DNA of 64,000 nucleotides from assembly GCA_027257055.1 (NCBI GenBank), contig JAPVLO010001007.1, positions 166,688-230,687 on the forward strand. Reading direction: 5' to 3'. Source of the stretch: Cephalopachus bancanus (taxonomy: Eukaryota; Chordata; Mammalia; Primates; Tarsiidae). Positions within the stretch are counted from its first letter, which is position 1. Each line of letters opens with the position of its first letter. Made by a program: the position numbers and the translations under genes. Shown piece by piece: positions 1 to 13,299 of the stretch. The notes below the pieces were generated by a model. It saw only the letters and a program-made list of their open reading frames with translations. It searched no databases and was not told the DNA's origin.

Positions 1-634
1 CACCCCAGGCCATTTTCTGGACAGGATCACAAGCACCTGGATGTCCCCAGGTGCCAGGCACAGTGCTATCACCTGGCCCCCACATGGGTCTCCTCTCCTG
101 TTCTCTGCAATGATGTGGGCTGTTCTGAAGCTATGGCTACATCTCCTGCTGCCGAGGGAAGCTGACCATGCCCATTCACTTCTCTTCCGTTGCAGCCCCT
201 TGCCCTGGAGCTTTGGGAAAATCTAGGTACAGGAATTTGGCTGAGCTCAGAAAGTCCCTCCCTTCAACACGACAGCACTGTGTTCCAGCATCTAAAAGCT
301 CCCTCACACAGTCAAAGCTCAATAGTGAGTGAACGAATAAATGAATGGATAAACGGAAGGATGAATGAACCTGGCCTAGCTTTTGCACCTCTGTCCTCTC
401 GTCCTGCAAGTGAGCACTTTCCTGGGAAGCATATAGACCCTGGTGTGCTGTCCCCCAGCTCCCCAAATGATGGGAGACACAGCTGAGCCTTTACATTGTC
501 CAAGTCTGCTCTTTCTCTGCTCACAGCATTCAGTCAGCCCCCAGCTAGGTCCTATAGGCCTGGGAGCTCTTCCCTCTCTAAGGAGACTATGCGTAACCCT
601 GATCCATTATAGGCTGACTTAAAACCTAGCTCTA
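1..634. other. Unassigned sequence
   Basis: No recognisable exon. 325-370 has degenerate ATGAATGG-like short repeats (GAATAAATGAATGGATAAAC). Confidence 0.4.
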
Positions 635-912
635 GGGCCAGGAGCAGTGGCTCACACCTGTAATCCCAGCACTTTGGGAGGTTGAGGTGAGAGGATTACC
701 TAAGATGATGGGTTCGAGACCAGCCTAGGCAACTTGATGAGACCTCGTCTCTATGATAAACATTTTAAAAAATTAGCCGGGCATGGTAGTTTTGGCTACT
801 TGGAAGGTTGAAATGGAAGGATTGCCGGAGCCCAGCAGGTCGACACTGGGGTGGCCGTGAGTGTGGCACTCTAGACTGGGCGACAGAGTGAGACTCCAAC
901 TCAAAAAAAAGG
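635..912 (+). mobile_element. Alu dimer, lemur type
   Basis: Both arms present and ends ACTCCAACTC plus A8. Diverged. Confidence 0.88.
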
Positions 913-2445
913 AAAATATTTTATTTTTTATTCCAACAGCTTTAGGGGGTACAAACGATTTTTGGTTACTTGAATACACTGTATAGTGTGTATTCTGGGC
1001 TTTAAGTGTGAAGAAGTCTGGGCTTTAAGTGTGTCCTCAGCTTCCACCTGTGCATATTATACCCAGTGAGTGATTTTTCATCCCTCCACCCCTTCCCCCC
1101 AGCTTGAGTCTCCAGTGTCCACTATACCATTCTATACCGTTGCAGCTCATTAGTTTAGCTCCCATTTATAAGTGAGAACATGCAGTGTTTGGTTTCCTGT
1201 TCCTGTGTTACTTAGGGTGATGCATCACATAGGATGATGGTCTCCAATTCCATCCAAGTTGCTGCAAAGGACATTATTTTATGGTTGAAGGAAAATCGTT
1301 TTAAAATAAATTTTGTTATGTATTTAAAGTATATAACATGATATTATGGAATGCATACAGATAATAAAAAGATTACTACAGTGAAGCAAATTAATGTATC
1401 CGTCATCATCACACAGTTGCCCTCTTTTTTGTTTTTGTGACAAGAGCTGCTAAAATCTACTAATTGGCATGAATTCCAAATACAGTACAGTCTTCTTACT
1501 TATAGTCCTAATGCGGCACATTAGATCTGTAGACCGACTCATCCTTCATATCTGCTGCTTTGTAACCTCTGACCGCTGTCTCCCCACCTCCTTCCCATTC
1601 TCACCCCCTGATCCTGGTAACCACTGTATTGGTCTTTATCTCTGTATATTTGGATATTTTAGATTCTACATATAAATGAGATCACACTGTATTTTTCTTT
1701 CTGTGTCTGGCTTATTTAACTTAGTATAATGTCCTCTGGGCTCATCCACATTGTGGTAAAAGGCAGAATTTCCTCCTTTATTAGGGCCGAATAACATTCC
1801 ATTAACATATGTATATGCATACATACATATACATACCCCAGTTTCTCGATCCATTCATCAACAGCCACTAAGGTTGTTTCCACTTCTTGGTTATTGTGGA
1901 TAATGCTGTAATAAACATGGGAGTGGGAGTGGACTGTGCGGTGATTCACGCCTGTAATCCCAGCACTTGAGAAGGCCACGGTGAAAGGATTGCCTGAGCC
2001 CACAGGTTCAAGGCCAGCCTGGGCAACTTGGTGCGACCTCACCTCTACAATAAACCAAAAAAATTAGCTGGGCGTGGTGGCTCGTGCCTGTAGTTCCAGC
2101 TACTTAGAAGGCTGAGGCTAAAGGATTGCCTGAGTCCAGCAGGTAGAGGCTGCGGTAGCCGTGAGCTTGCCACTGCCCTCCAGCCTGAATGACAGAATGA
2201 GACTCTGACCCAAATGAAAACAAAAACAAAAAACATGGGAGTGCAAATATGTTTATGAGGTTCTGAGTTCATTTCCTTTGGGTATGTGCCCACAAGAGGG
2301 ATTGCTGGTTCATATGGTAGTTCTATGTTTAATTTCTTTAGAAACCTCCATATGGTTTCCATAATGGCTGTACCAATCTATATCCCCAATAGTGTACAAG
2401 ACTTCCATTTCCACTACAGGGAAAGATTTAAGAATAGGATACAAG
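913..2445 (-). mobile_element. Old L1 fragments, antisense
   Basis: 913-1270 is an L1 3' UTR in antisense (CATTTATAAGTGAGAACATG context). 1420-1925 and 2231-2420 are antisense ORF2 3' sequence (GGTTGTTTCCACTTCTTGG; TGGTAGTTCTATGTTTAATTT). They are split by the Alu at 1926-2230. Confidence 0.75.
1926..2230 (+). mobile_element. Alu dimer, lemur type, 13-bp TSD
   Basis: TSD AAACATGGGAGTG at 1913-1925 and 2231-2243. Inserted into an antisense L1. Confidence 0.93.
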
Positions 2446-2570
2446 GCCGGGCGTGGCGGCTCAAGCCTGTAATTCCAGCACTTTGGAAGGCCAAGGCAAG
2501 AGGACTGCTTGAGCTCAGGGGTTCAAGACCAGCCTGGAAAACTTGGTGAGACCAAAAAAAAAAAAAAAAA
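2446..2570 (+). mobile_element. Alu left monomer with A tail
   Basis: Stops after GGTGAGACC and an A18 run. No right arm, so a free or truncated left monomer. Confidence 0.85.
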
Positions 2571-3990
2571 ATAGGACACCTAGGACACAAAAAGCACACA
2601 CGATGAAAGAAAAAAACCCAGTAAACTGGACTTCACCAAAAGAAAAAACCTTTTCTTTTCAAAAGATACTGAAGAAAATGAAAAGGGAGGTACAGACTGG
2701 AGAAAATATTTACAAGTCACATATCTGATAAAGGACTTATATCGAGAATATATAAAGAGCTGTTACAAACTAATAAGAAAACTTAATTTTAAAAATGGCC
2801 TAAGGATTTTAACAATTAGCCAAAGAAGACATATGTAAGAAAAACAGATACATCTTTTCATGTAAAAGATGAAAACGAAAAGATGCTCATGTCATTTGTC
2901 ATCAGTAATATGTAAACAGAAACCACAGGGAATATGCTAGACATCCAACGGGATGACTAAAATTTAAAAGCCTGGCCAAACCAAGTGTCAACAAGTATGT
3001 GAAGGGACCAGAGCTCTCATGTTGTTCTCTTATGTACAGAGGCATGTAAAATGGTATGGCCACTTGGGCAAACAGTTTGGTGGCTTCATTAAAAATTAAA
3101 CATACACCCGGCTGGGCTTGGTGACTCAGTCTGTAATCCCAGCATTTTGGGAGGCCGAGGCAAGTGGATTGCCTGAGTCTGCAGGCTAGAGACCAGTCCG
3201 GGCAACCTGGTGAGACCTTGTCTCTATAATAAATCAAAACTTAGCTGGGCGTGGTAGTGTACGCCTATAGTTCCGGCTACTTAGAAGGCTGAGGCAGAAG
3301 GATCACCAGAGTCCAGCAGGTTGAGGCTGGGGTGGCCGAAAGGCGTGCCACTGCCCTCCAGCCTGGGTGACAGAGTGAGACTCCAACTCAAAAAAAAAAA
3401 AAAGGTAAACATACACCTACTATATGACCCAGTCATTCTGCTCCTGTATATTTACTCAAGAGGAATTAAAGCGCATGTCAATAAAAGATTTCTACATTAA
3501 TATTCATAGCAGCTTTATTCATAATAACCCCAAACTGGAAACAACCCAAATGTCCATCAGCAGCTAAACAGATAAATAAATTGTGACATAAATATATTAT
3601 GTGTGTGTGTGTGTGTGTGTGTGTGGTGTGTATACAGCAATAAAAAATAAGCCACTATTATAGATGCATTTCAAGATAATTGAATGAGAGAAGCTAAATG
3701 AAAGAAGAAAAATAAAAAAAACAAAACAAAACCCGACAACAAGCCATACTGTACGATTCTATTTATATTAATTCTAGAAAATGCAAACTAAGCTATAGCA
3801 TCAGAAAGCAGACCAGTGGTCGTTTGAGAACAGGAATGGAGGTAAAAAAGCATGAGAAAACATCAGAGTTTATGTTCAGTAGCTTGATGGTGATGGCTTT
3901 ATGGGCATATATATATGTCAAAACTATTAAATAGTACATGTTCAACAGGCATGGTTTATTGTATGGCAACTATACCTCAATAAAGCTGAA
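2571..3990 (+). mobile_element. Old L1 3' part (ORF2 end and 3' UTR)
   Basis: AT-rich L1M-type sequence with typical phrases (ATTCATAATAACCCCAAACTGG; ATGTCCATCAGCAG; ACTATACCTCAATAAAGCTG), ending in an A-rich tail near 3990. An Alu is inserted at 3109-3405. A (TG)n run of about 30 bp is at 3600-3630. Confidence 0.8.
3109..3405 (+). mobile_element. Alu dimer, lemur type, 12-bp TSD
   Basis: TSD TAAACATACACC at 3097-3108 and 3406-3417, inside an L1. Confidence 0.93.
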
Positions 3991-4435
3991 AAAAAGAAAA
4001 AAGAAATCATCAAAGCATCCCAAAGTAATGAGGAGAAAGAGAAACAAAATACATACTCTACCTTTGATACAAACTCCATTTCCAGTGAAAACAGAAGAGA
4101 GATGAAACCCCAGGCCATAAGGAAGTCAGAGAGAGGGCTGGGAAAGCAGGAAATACAGAGCAGAGGTTTGGGAAGAAGCTGTGAAAGGGACCACACCGCT
4201 CACCCAATCAAAGTCTCTCATTTGCATCAACAAATGTGTAAGAGCTCAAGAATGAGGGGCGCATGTGCTCAGTGGTATTCAAGATTCAGGTAAATTTGGG
4301 TCCAAGAAGCAGAAGAAGTAAATCAGAGTGAGGAATCACAAAGAAAAAATACATTTTCAAGAGGCAAAAAAGAATAACCAGACTTTGCATATGAGCAGCC
4401 CTATAACTACACATAATACTGATCGTAAAAAATTC

Positions 4436-4722
4436 TGCCGGGCTCGGTGGCTCAGCCTGTAATCCCAGCACTTTGGGAGGCCGAAGTGAGTGGACTGCCT
4501 GAGCCCGCGGGTTTGAGACCCGCCTGGGCAATTTGACGAGACCTCATCTCTACAACAGATCAAAAATTAGCCGGGCGTGGTAGTGCGTGCCTGTAGTTCC
4601 AGCTACTTGGAAGGTTGAGGCGGAAGGATCGCCGGAACCCAGCAGGTCGAGGCTGCGGTGGCCAGAAGCGGCCATTGCACTCAAGTTTGGGTGACAGAGT
4701 GAGACTCCAACTCAAAAAAAAG
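4436..4722 (+). mobile_element. Alu dimer, young lemur subfamily
   Basis: Has GGCTCAGCCTG in the left arm and a perfect GCGGG/CCCGC stem around TTTGAGA (4507-4523). Confidence 0.93.
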
Positions 4723-4973
4723 AAAATTCTTAGCCTCTCCTCCCACATGAGCCTCTGGCAAATAGATGGTTGAAGGAAATCTCACTTTATCCAAAGATAA
4801 GAGATAAAAATGCAAACAGCACAGAATGTATAGGAAGATGTGATAAAAATTAAAACATAAAAAGGAGAAAAAACAGGAAAAACAAGTGGCAAGTGAAAAC
4901 TTACTAGTAAAAATGTTGCTTTAGAAGAGATGGAAACTGTCACTGAATCATCCTCTATAAATTTAACAACAAA

Positions 4974-5270
4974 AGCTGGACAGTGTCTCACCCCTGTAAT
5001 CTCCACTCTAGGAGGTGGAGGCGAGAGGATTGCCTGAACCCAGGGTTTGAGACCACCCTGGGCAACTTGGAGATCTCACCTCTACAATAAATAAAAAAAT
5101 TAGCGGGGTGTGGTGGCACATGCCTGTGGTTCCAGCTACTTGGGAGGCTGATGTAGAAGGATCACCTGAGCCCAGAAGGTTGAAGCTACAGTGGCCCTGA
5201 TTGTGCCACTGTACTCCAACCTGTGTGACAAAGTGAGACTCCTACTCAAAAAACAAAACAAAACAAAAAA
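4974..5270 (+). mobile_element. Alu dimer, diverged
   Basis: Flanks ATTTAACAACAAA and ATTAAACAACAAA look like an aged TSD. Confidence 0.87.
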
Positions 5271-6166
5271 ATTAAACAACAAATTAATATAGCAATCAGC
5301 TCTAGAAAGCAAGCAGACAAAACAGATATGAGAGCTTGGGGAGAAAATGGAGACAATAAAACTTGAGCTGAACCAGGGAAAGGAGAAAGAAAAAAATCTC
5401 CAAAGTCATGACAGAATGGAAAACAGCACAAAGGAAAGTCAGTATTGCTGAAAACACAATCAAGGACATGAGAATAAAACTAAGAAAAGTGGGCAAAAAG
5501 AAATGAAAATGAACTCTGTAAAGGAATTAGAGAGAAAATGATAGATTTAGAAGACCTACAAAGGACCCAACATTCATCCCAGAATAGAAAACTTAAATAA
5601 GGAAACATAATTATTTAAAGACATCATTCAAGAAAATTTTCCTGAAATAAGACACAAATCTACAAGCTGAAAGAGCATACCATATCTTGGGGGAAAATGA
5701 CAAAAAAAAAAAAAAAAACTGTCAATACCAAGATAATTTTTATGAAAGTAACTAGACAAAATATTAAAGGGGAAAAAAGCTAAAGAGAGAATCCGTTGGG
5801 CAACTAAGCATAAAGATCAAGTCATTTTATAAGGGTAACAAACTACAAGTTAGACTTTTCCACAATGGCATTTAACTCTATAGACAGAGGAGATGCCTAC
5901 AAAGTTCTCAAGGAAAGAAAGTGTGGCCCCATGACTGTATATCCTGATAAACTGTTGATCAAACACAAAGACTAGAAATCTTTTTGAACCTGCAAGAACT
6001 CAGGAAAAAAATTTTTTTTCCCATTGATCCTCTCTTGATAAAACTACAAGAGATTCCAGTAAATCAAGAGACAAATAGAAAAACTTCAGCAAAAGAACTG
6101 ACGGTGAGCAGTGACACTACCTGTAGGACCAATGTGAGGATTGAGATACTATAAAAATATTATAAA

Positions 6167-6466
6167 GCCGGGCTTGGTGGCTCAGCCTGTAATCCCGCGC
6201 CTTTGGGAGGCTGAGGTGAGTGGATTGCTTGCGCCCGCGGGTTCAAGACCCACCTGGGCAGCGAGACCTCATCTCTACAATAAATCAAAAAATCAGCCGG
6301 GCGTGGTAGCGCATGCCTGTAATTCCGGCTACTCGGAAGGCTGAGGCGGAAGGCTGAGGCAGAAGGATCGCCGGAGCCCAGCGGGTCAAGGCTGCGGTGG
6401 CCGGGAGCGGCCACTGCACTCCAGTCTGGGCGACAGAGTGAGACTGCAACTCAAAAAAAAAGAAAA
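6167..6466 (+). mobile_element. Alu dimer, young lemur subfamily
   Basis: CCCGCGCCTTTGGGAGGC and GGCTCAGCCTG diagnostic changes. An 11-bp duplication (GAAGGCTGAGG) lies in the right arm. Confidence 0.93.
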
Positions 6467-6478
6467 GAAATATGATCA

Positions 6479-6780
6479 CCTGCTGGGCTCAGTGGCTCAC
6501 GCCTATAATCCCAGCATTTTGGGACGTGGAGGCAAGGAGGATTGCCTGAGCCCAGGGGTTTGAGACCAACCCGTGCAACTCGGCGAGATCTTGTCTCTAC
6601 AATAAATCAAAAAAATTAGCCAGGCATGGTGGCGCACTCCTGTAGTTCTGGCTACTTGGAAGGCCGAGGTGGAAGGATCACCTGAGCCCAGTGAATCAAG
6701 ACTGCGGTGGCCATGAGCATGCTACTGCACTCCAGCCTGGGTGAAAGAGTGAGACTCACTCAAAAAAAAAAAAAAAAAAA
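6479..6780 (+). mobile_element. Alu dimer, 12-bp TSD
   Basis: TSD GAAATATGATCA at 6467-6478 and 6781-6792, directly downstream of the previous Alu. Confidence 0.93.
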
Positions 6781-6984
6781 GAAATATGATCATCTAAAAT
6801 TCGATAGTAAAAAAAAGAGAAGGAAAAGGAGAGAAAATATACTCTTTTCATAAGTGTTCTTGGTAGGAAATATACTGTCTTTAAAAAGAGAATCAAGGAT
6901 TTTCTATAAAGTCATAATTATGAACCAAATTATCAAAAGAAACACAACCACACACATATACACACACACACACAAATAATAAAC

Positions 6985-7140
6985 ATTAGCCAGGTGCAGT
7001 CCAAGCTACTCAAGAGGCTGAAGCAGAAGGATCGCTTAAGCCCAGGAGTTCAAGGCTGCAGTGAGCTATGATCATACGACCGCACTCCAGCCTGGGTGAC
7101 AAAGCAAGACCCAGTCTCTAAAAAAATAAAATGAATAAAT
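6985..7140 (+). mobile_element. Old Alu right monomer
   Basis: Old primate-wide wording (GCTGCAGTGAGCTATGATCA) without lemur diagnostic bases. Confidence 0.8.
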
Positions 7141-7201
7141 AGAGTTAGAAAACCAGAAAACAATGACAGAACCAAGAACTGTCATATCAGTAAATCTAAA
7201 T

Positions 7202-7436
<235 letters not shown>

Positions 7437-8339
7437 CTATACTTGCCCATTAAAAGAAAAAGATGTTCAGATTACCTCTGAGAGGCAAAACCAAATTCTG
7501 CTATAGTCAAACCTAGAACACAGCAATTCAGCAATTTAGAAACTTTGAAAATAAAAGGATGGGAAAAGTAAGTTGGGCAAATGAAAACCCCAAGAAAGAA
7601 GGAGTTTTGATGTTAGTAACAGACAGGTATGAATTTAGAACAAAAACATTAAACAAGATAAATAAAGGAATTTTATAATGATAAAGAATACAACTTGTAA
7701 TGAAGATATAATAGCAATATATCTCTGATTCAAGTAACATAGCATCAATCTTCACAATGCAAAAACTACCTGGCATAAAAGGAGAAATAGAAAGAAACAT
7801 ACTAGGGAACGCTAACTCATTTCTATAATCCAGTAACAGATCACATGAATGAAAAGCAAATAAAGATACAGGAGACCTGAAAAAAGAACATGTTCAAGTA
7901 CCAATATAACAGCAACGAGAATGGGCCACCTATTAGGCCACAAAGATGTCAATATATTTCAATAAGTAGAAATAATAGAAGCAAAATTCTCTAATCACAG
8001 TGCAATATAACGAAAAATCTATGACAAACCTGAAAAAAAAAAAGGAACTACTACCTTGGGGAAGAAAAACTCTGTTAACTCACAAGTCTAAGAGGAAGTC
8101 AAAACACAAACTGCAGAATATGCAGAAATAATACATTATACAGCAAATTCTGAGATTCAGTTTAAAAAGCTCTCAGAAGAAAATGTATCGTTTTAAAAAC
8201 ATATATTTAAACAAACAAAGAAGAAAATAAGTTATGTGTCCAACATAGGAAATTAGAGAAGAAAATAAACCTTTAAAAAAGTAGATGGGAAGAAATAATA
8301 TGCAAAAAAGTGAAAATGAACGGATTAGAAAACAAAATC

Positions 8340-8629
8340 GCTGGGCTCGGTGGCTCAGCCTGTAATCCCGCGCCTTTGGGAGGCTGAGGTGAGTGGATTG
8401 CCTGAGTCCGCGGGTTCGAGACCCACCTGGGCAACTTGGCGAGACCTCATCTCCACAATAAATAAAAAACTAGCCGGGCTTGGTTGTGCGCGCCTAGTTC
8501 CAGCTACTTGGAAGGCTGAGGCAGAAGGATTACTGGAGCCCAGCAGGTTGAGGCTGCGGTGGCCAGGAGCGTGCCACTGCACTCCAGCCTGGGCGACAGA
8601 GTGAGACTCCAACTCAAAAAAAAGAAAAA
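8340..8629 (+). mobile_element. Alu dimer, young lemur subfamily, 12-bp TSD
   Basis: TSD GAAAACAAAATC at 8328-8339 and 8630-8641. Confidence 0.94.
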
Positions 8630-8641
8630 GAAAACAAAATC

Positions 8642-9075
8642 TCAGGCTTTCCTCACTACCTGTGCAGACCTTCCCTCCCCACAAGTTCAAAATGAGGGCA
8701 AGGCCTGGACGCTTTCCTCTCCTTCTTCCTTCTCCCTACCCTCCTCTGGGTTCGCTGGGCACCTCAAGAAAGGCCCACTCCACCCTCACCCCCTCCTAGC
8801 TCTCCTGCCCTCCTCCAATCATGGCACATGGGACTGCGATTGAAGGATGAGCACACACCTGGGGCAGGGTAGAGGCATGAGCACACAGGGCTGCAGAGTT
8901 GGACCAGCAGCCCCCAGAAGTGGATCTTTCTCACACAATGGCTGTAAGGAAGGACCAGCAAGTGATGGCTTAGAAAGGGTCTGAGACCCTTCCCCCAACA
9001 TTCTGATTGAATCAATTCATGTCTCTCCACTTGGATCATGTTTTCAAAAAACAAGGGACACTGGGAAAAGAGGCA
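8642..9075. other. Unassigned unique sequence
   Basis: Mixed-composition DNA with a pyrimidine-rich stretch (8720-8820). No coding signature, and no repeat that I recognise. Confidence 0.4.
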
Positions 9076-9083
9076 GCCTAGAA

Positions 9084-9774
9084 TAGGGATTCCCAACATC
9101 TGGGCCATGGACCAGTAGCAGTCTGTGGTCTGTTAGGAATTGAACCATACAGTAGGAGGTGAGCAGCGGGCAGGCCAGTGAAGCATCACCTGTGTTTGCA
9201 ACTGCTCCCCATCATTCGCATTACCGCCTGAGCTCTATCTTCTGTCAGATCAGCGGTGGCATTAGATTCTCATAGGAGTGCAAACTCTATTGTGAACGGT
9301 GCATGCAAGGGATCTAAGTTGCACATTCCTTGAGGTAGAGCTGAGGTAGTGGTGCTAGTGCTGGGAAGTGGCTGCAAATACACATTAACATGAGCAGTTA
9401 ACATGATTTGACTGCACAAAGACCATCATAAATCAATTGCTTGCAGACTCATCAAAACCCTATCAGTGAGTGGCAAGTGAGTTGACGTACTTCCATTGTA
9501 CAGCTGCATCTGGTGGTAGGCTTTAAGTCAGAATCTGACACTTATTTTAGTCCACATGTGGCTTTTATTATTTTATGTACCACTTCCATCCACATCTTTT
9601 TTTTAAATGGTGAGTTGTATATTTCACTATATATTACAATGTAATAATAGAAATGAAGTGCACAATAAATGTTACACACTTGAACCATCCCAAACCATTC
9701 CCCCGGCCTTGGTCCATGGAAAAACTGTCTTCCACAACACCAGTCCCTGATCCCAAAAAGGTTGGGGATTGCTG
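9084..9774. mobile_element. hAT DNA transposon, Charlie/MER1-like
   Basis: Starts TAGGGATTCCCAAC and ends GTTGGGGATTGCTG, the terminal inverted repeats of the Charlie group (CAGNGGTTCCCAAC type). The interior retains TCAGATCAGCGG and GGTCCATGGAAAAACTGTCT, typical of these elements. Flanks GCCTAGAA (9076-9083) and CCCTAGGG (9775-9782) fit a decayed 8-bp hAT target duplication of TCTAGA type. No transposase frame remains. Confidence 0.75.
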
Positions 9775-9782
9775 CCCTAGGG

Positions 9783-10265
9783 TACAGAAATGAAGGTGAG
9801 CTTTGGAGTCATAGTTGGGAGTTCAAGTCCCATCTCTGTCTCCCACTAGCTGCATGACCTCAGGTCGATCCCTTAACTTCCCTGGGTCTCAAGGTCATCA
9901 CAGGTAAGATGTATTTCCCAGTCGGGCTCGGTGGCTCAGCCTGTAATCCTGCGCCTTTGGGAGGCTGAGGTGAGTGGATTGCCTGAGCCTGCGGGTTTGA
10001 GACCCGCCTGGGCCGCGAGACCTCATCTCTACAATAAATCAAAAAATCAGCCAGGCGTGGTAGCGCATGCCTATAATTCCGGCTACTTGGAAGGCTGAGG
10101 CGGAAGGATCGCTGGAGCCCAGCAGGTCAAGGTTGCGGTGGCCGGGAGTGGCCACCGCACTCCAGTCTGGGTGACAGAGTGAGACTCCAACTCAAAAAAA
10201 AAAAGATGTATTTCCCTCCCAGAAGGCGCTGAGGATCAGCCATCATAAATGTTCAGCTATTCAGC
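9783..10265 (+). mobile_element. MIR SINE split by a young Alu
   Basis: GGAGTTCAAGTCCCATCTCT, CTAGCTGCATGACCTCAGG and a CTTAACTTCCCTGGGTCTCA stretch are MIR. The element continues after the Alu at 9920-10202. Confidence 0.7.
9920..10202 (+). mobile_element. Alu dimer, young lemur subfamily, 14-bp TSD
   Basis: TSD AAGATGTATTTCCC at 9906-9919 and 10203-10216, splitting a MIR. T-arm-like stem at 9991-10007. Confidence 0.95.
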
Positions 10266-11009
10266 TTGAGTAGGAGATATATGAGAAAGGGGGGCTGTCA
10301 CCCTCCTCCCCTCTGCCACCTCATTCACTGCAGGAGGGCTGGGCTCCAGGACCACCTGCCACATCTGAGGAGTTCAGATGTAGGCGAGATGGAGAGAGGG
10401 AGAGGCTGGTCCTGCAGACTCAGGCGGTCTTGGTTCCACAGTCCCAGCTTCTGAGACTATTCTGGTTCCAATTCAGAATGCCTGGCTCCTGGCTCAATGG
10501 GCTTTGTCCCAGAGATGTAATTTCTATTTTGATTCCACGCGACATTTAATGAAATGGCTTTCAGACACCACGCAATGTGTCTGAGTTATGAAACCACGGC
10601 TCCTGGATCCTCCACACGGCTCACAAGAACAGGTCCTTCTTGGTGCTTCAGAAGCTGCCCCAGGTATTTTCAGCCTGGGGACCCTCACTTGCCCAGATAG
10701 AGCCTTCACGCTGGAGTGCCTACTGTCCACTTCAGGCCCCGTGCCTGGTATCCTGACCTCGTCCTGGCTGGACTCTGGCAGCATCCTTTGCCCAGGTTCC
10801 TGCTTCGGTCTCCCTCTCACCAATCTAGTATTGTTCAAACTGTAGATCAAAAATATTTAGGGAGACGGGAAATCAAACAGCATTTTAAAAGAACAAATTA
10901 AACAGAATAGAACACATTGCACTCAGCAAGGGCTATGGGGCTCAGGACACCTGGGCTGTGAGTATGTACGCTAGGCCTCTGTGTAAAATGAATGTGACAA
11001 AGCTTAAAT

Positions 11010-11520
11010 GACACAGCTCTAACCCATGACCATGTCACTCCTCTGTGAGAACTTGAAAGGGCTTCTTCAGTTCAGACCCCTTAGAATGGCACTAGAAGGC
11101 CCTCAGGACCTGGCCCCTGTCCACACCCACCTCCCTGGCCCACGGCAGGCTGATTCTAACCATACTGCGCCACTGGCTTCTGCAAACTCTGCCAGGAGCT
11201 TCCACACTAGCCTAGAATCCAATGCGAGACCCTCCTTCTTCCTCCTTCCCTTCCCTTGCCCGCAGCCTTTACTCTCCCACAGACTCCTACACTTCAAGGG
11301 AAAGGCCACCTCCTCTTGGATGTCTTCCGGATTAGTCAGCAGCCTTGGGGGCTCCCAGCATTGCGCTCATGCTACATTTTGCATGCCATCACCCCACCAG
11401 CCTGTGCAGTCGTGATCTGTTTTCATGCCTCCCTTCCCTGCCCCCACTGGAGAGGTGGGGCTTCCCTGGAGGGGGCTGGTTGAGCCCCCTTCCCACTCAG
11501 TTTTCCCATTTGCTGAGACC
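11010..11520 (-). mobile_element. L2 LINE fragment
   Basis: CACTCCTCTGTGAGAACTTG, CTAGAAGGCCCTCAGGACCT and GGCCCCTGTCCACACCCACC match the common L2 3' region. Apparent open frames over this stretch come from the repeat. Confidence 0.6.
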
Positions 11521-12436
11521 AAGTGCGAGCCAACACTGGGAACTCTCCCAGGTGACCCTCTCTACCTGCTGACCCTTCCTGGGCAAAGATGACTTCCTGG
11601 ATTAGATAGAAGCAGTGCTGTAAATATTTCTGGAAGCCTTCCGTTCAAAAGGAAGTAGAAGCCCTACAATTTCTCAACAACTTGGCTATTAAAAATAGGA
11701 ATTCCACCTACACACTGGAATGGTTTGTTGGGGATCACTGAAGGGCCAGATCTGTAAGGTCGCACATGTGTTCGGGGCCGAGGAAGCTGCTGGACCCAAA
11801 AGCTGAATTTTGTAAGACGGTGGGCAGCTGTCTGCAGCTGGAGCTTCAGCCCAAGGCCTCAGAAATCTCTAGAATACAGGAATGCCAAATGGTACTCTGC
11901 CAACAGTTCCATAAAGCTCACTTCCCCACATCATGTGAACATCTGCACAAGCGCAAGTTCCAAAGAAAATTGAAAAAGAAATAAATTGTGCAAAAGCAAG
12001 TAGATCTGAGACCTCGGCTCTGACCCTGCAAGAGCCCAAGCCCGAGGAGAGGCCACCGTTCCCGCTGCCACCTCCTTCCATTCCAAATCCTCAGCACAGA
12101 GCAAAGGTCTGGCCCAAAGCTGGGGGACACTTGTGAAAGGAAAAGCCGGGGTCTTCTGAGGACCCAGCCTTCAGTGCCATTTCCAGGTCCTAAAAGCCTG
12201 AAGCTCCATCTTCTAGCCTCCCCTCTGGGTTGCAGAACTGTCCGTGGCAGGTCCTGTGTGAACAATCACAGCAAGCCCGACGGACAGTCTGGATGGAGAA
12301 GAGAGAGAAGGAAAAATGGGGGAAAGAGGTGAGCCCCACTGACAGACCACCCTGGGACCGTGATCTCAACTAGCCTCCACCAGTGTGACCCTCCTGTCAC
12401 CATGTCAGACCCAGCAGCTTCCCCTGGGGGGCCACT

Positions 12437-12920
12437 CACCCACTCATCCATTCAATAAACACGAACTGGGAGCGCCCCGCCAGGCTGGCTGAGCACACAC
12501 AGACCCCATCACCTGCACCTCCAGGGGATGCACAAGGGCAAGGGGCAAGTCTGACCATATGACAAATGCTTGAAGGTCATGGTGGGCCCAGGGTGGGGGG
12601 GTCGCCTAATCTGGCCTTGCTGAATCTGGGAAGGTTCCTAAGAAAAGTGACCTCAAAGATGGGACCTAAGAGGCCAGGAGCAGGTAGAGGGGTGTAAGAT
12701 CCAGGCAGAGGGAACAGACTGCGGAGGCACAGGACACCGTGCTGGAAAAGCTCGAGCTCAGGGAGTTTCAAGGGAGGGATGGTGAGAAGCCCACAAGGAA
12801 CCTGGGCCAGGTGGGACCGACATGATAAGGACACAGCTTTACCTAATAAAGTGACATCACCAGATGTGCTAAGGCCATTCTGATGCCACGTGCACAATGG
12901 CTGGAGGAGAACGAAAGTGG
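12437..12920 (+). mobile_element. Ancient mammalian-wide repeat, family unsure
   Basis: CATTCAATAAACACGAACTG, then CCAGGCAGAGGGAACAGAC and CATTCTGATGCCACGTGCAC, are in the order of an abundant old mammalian repeat that I cannot name with confidence. Confidence 0.35.
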
Positions 12921-13299
12921 GAGGAGGCAACCTGGCCGAAGGTGGGGCTGGAACCCAGGCAGGACCGGGCCAGGCTCACCAAGGGGATGGGAGGCAGCCG
13001 GCAGGATCACGCGGCCTGGGGAGGGCGGGAGGCTCCCTCGCCTGGCCACGCACAGAATAGCAGGGGCTGGCTGGGCCTGGATTTCTGACCTGGCATCTGG
13101 ACATGGCGGTTCTGCACACTGAACTAGGCCACTGCGGGTGACGGGCCACCTCCACAGCTGTCCCACTCCTCCCACCATGTGAGTCACCATCACCTCTCAC
13201 CTGGAAGGTGCCCCAGCACATCTCAAATAACTCCTGACACACGGAAACAGGAGTGCTCCTCCTAAGATGGGGCTGATTCAAACTTTCCCATGCTTCCTG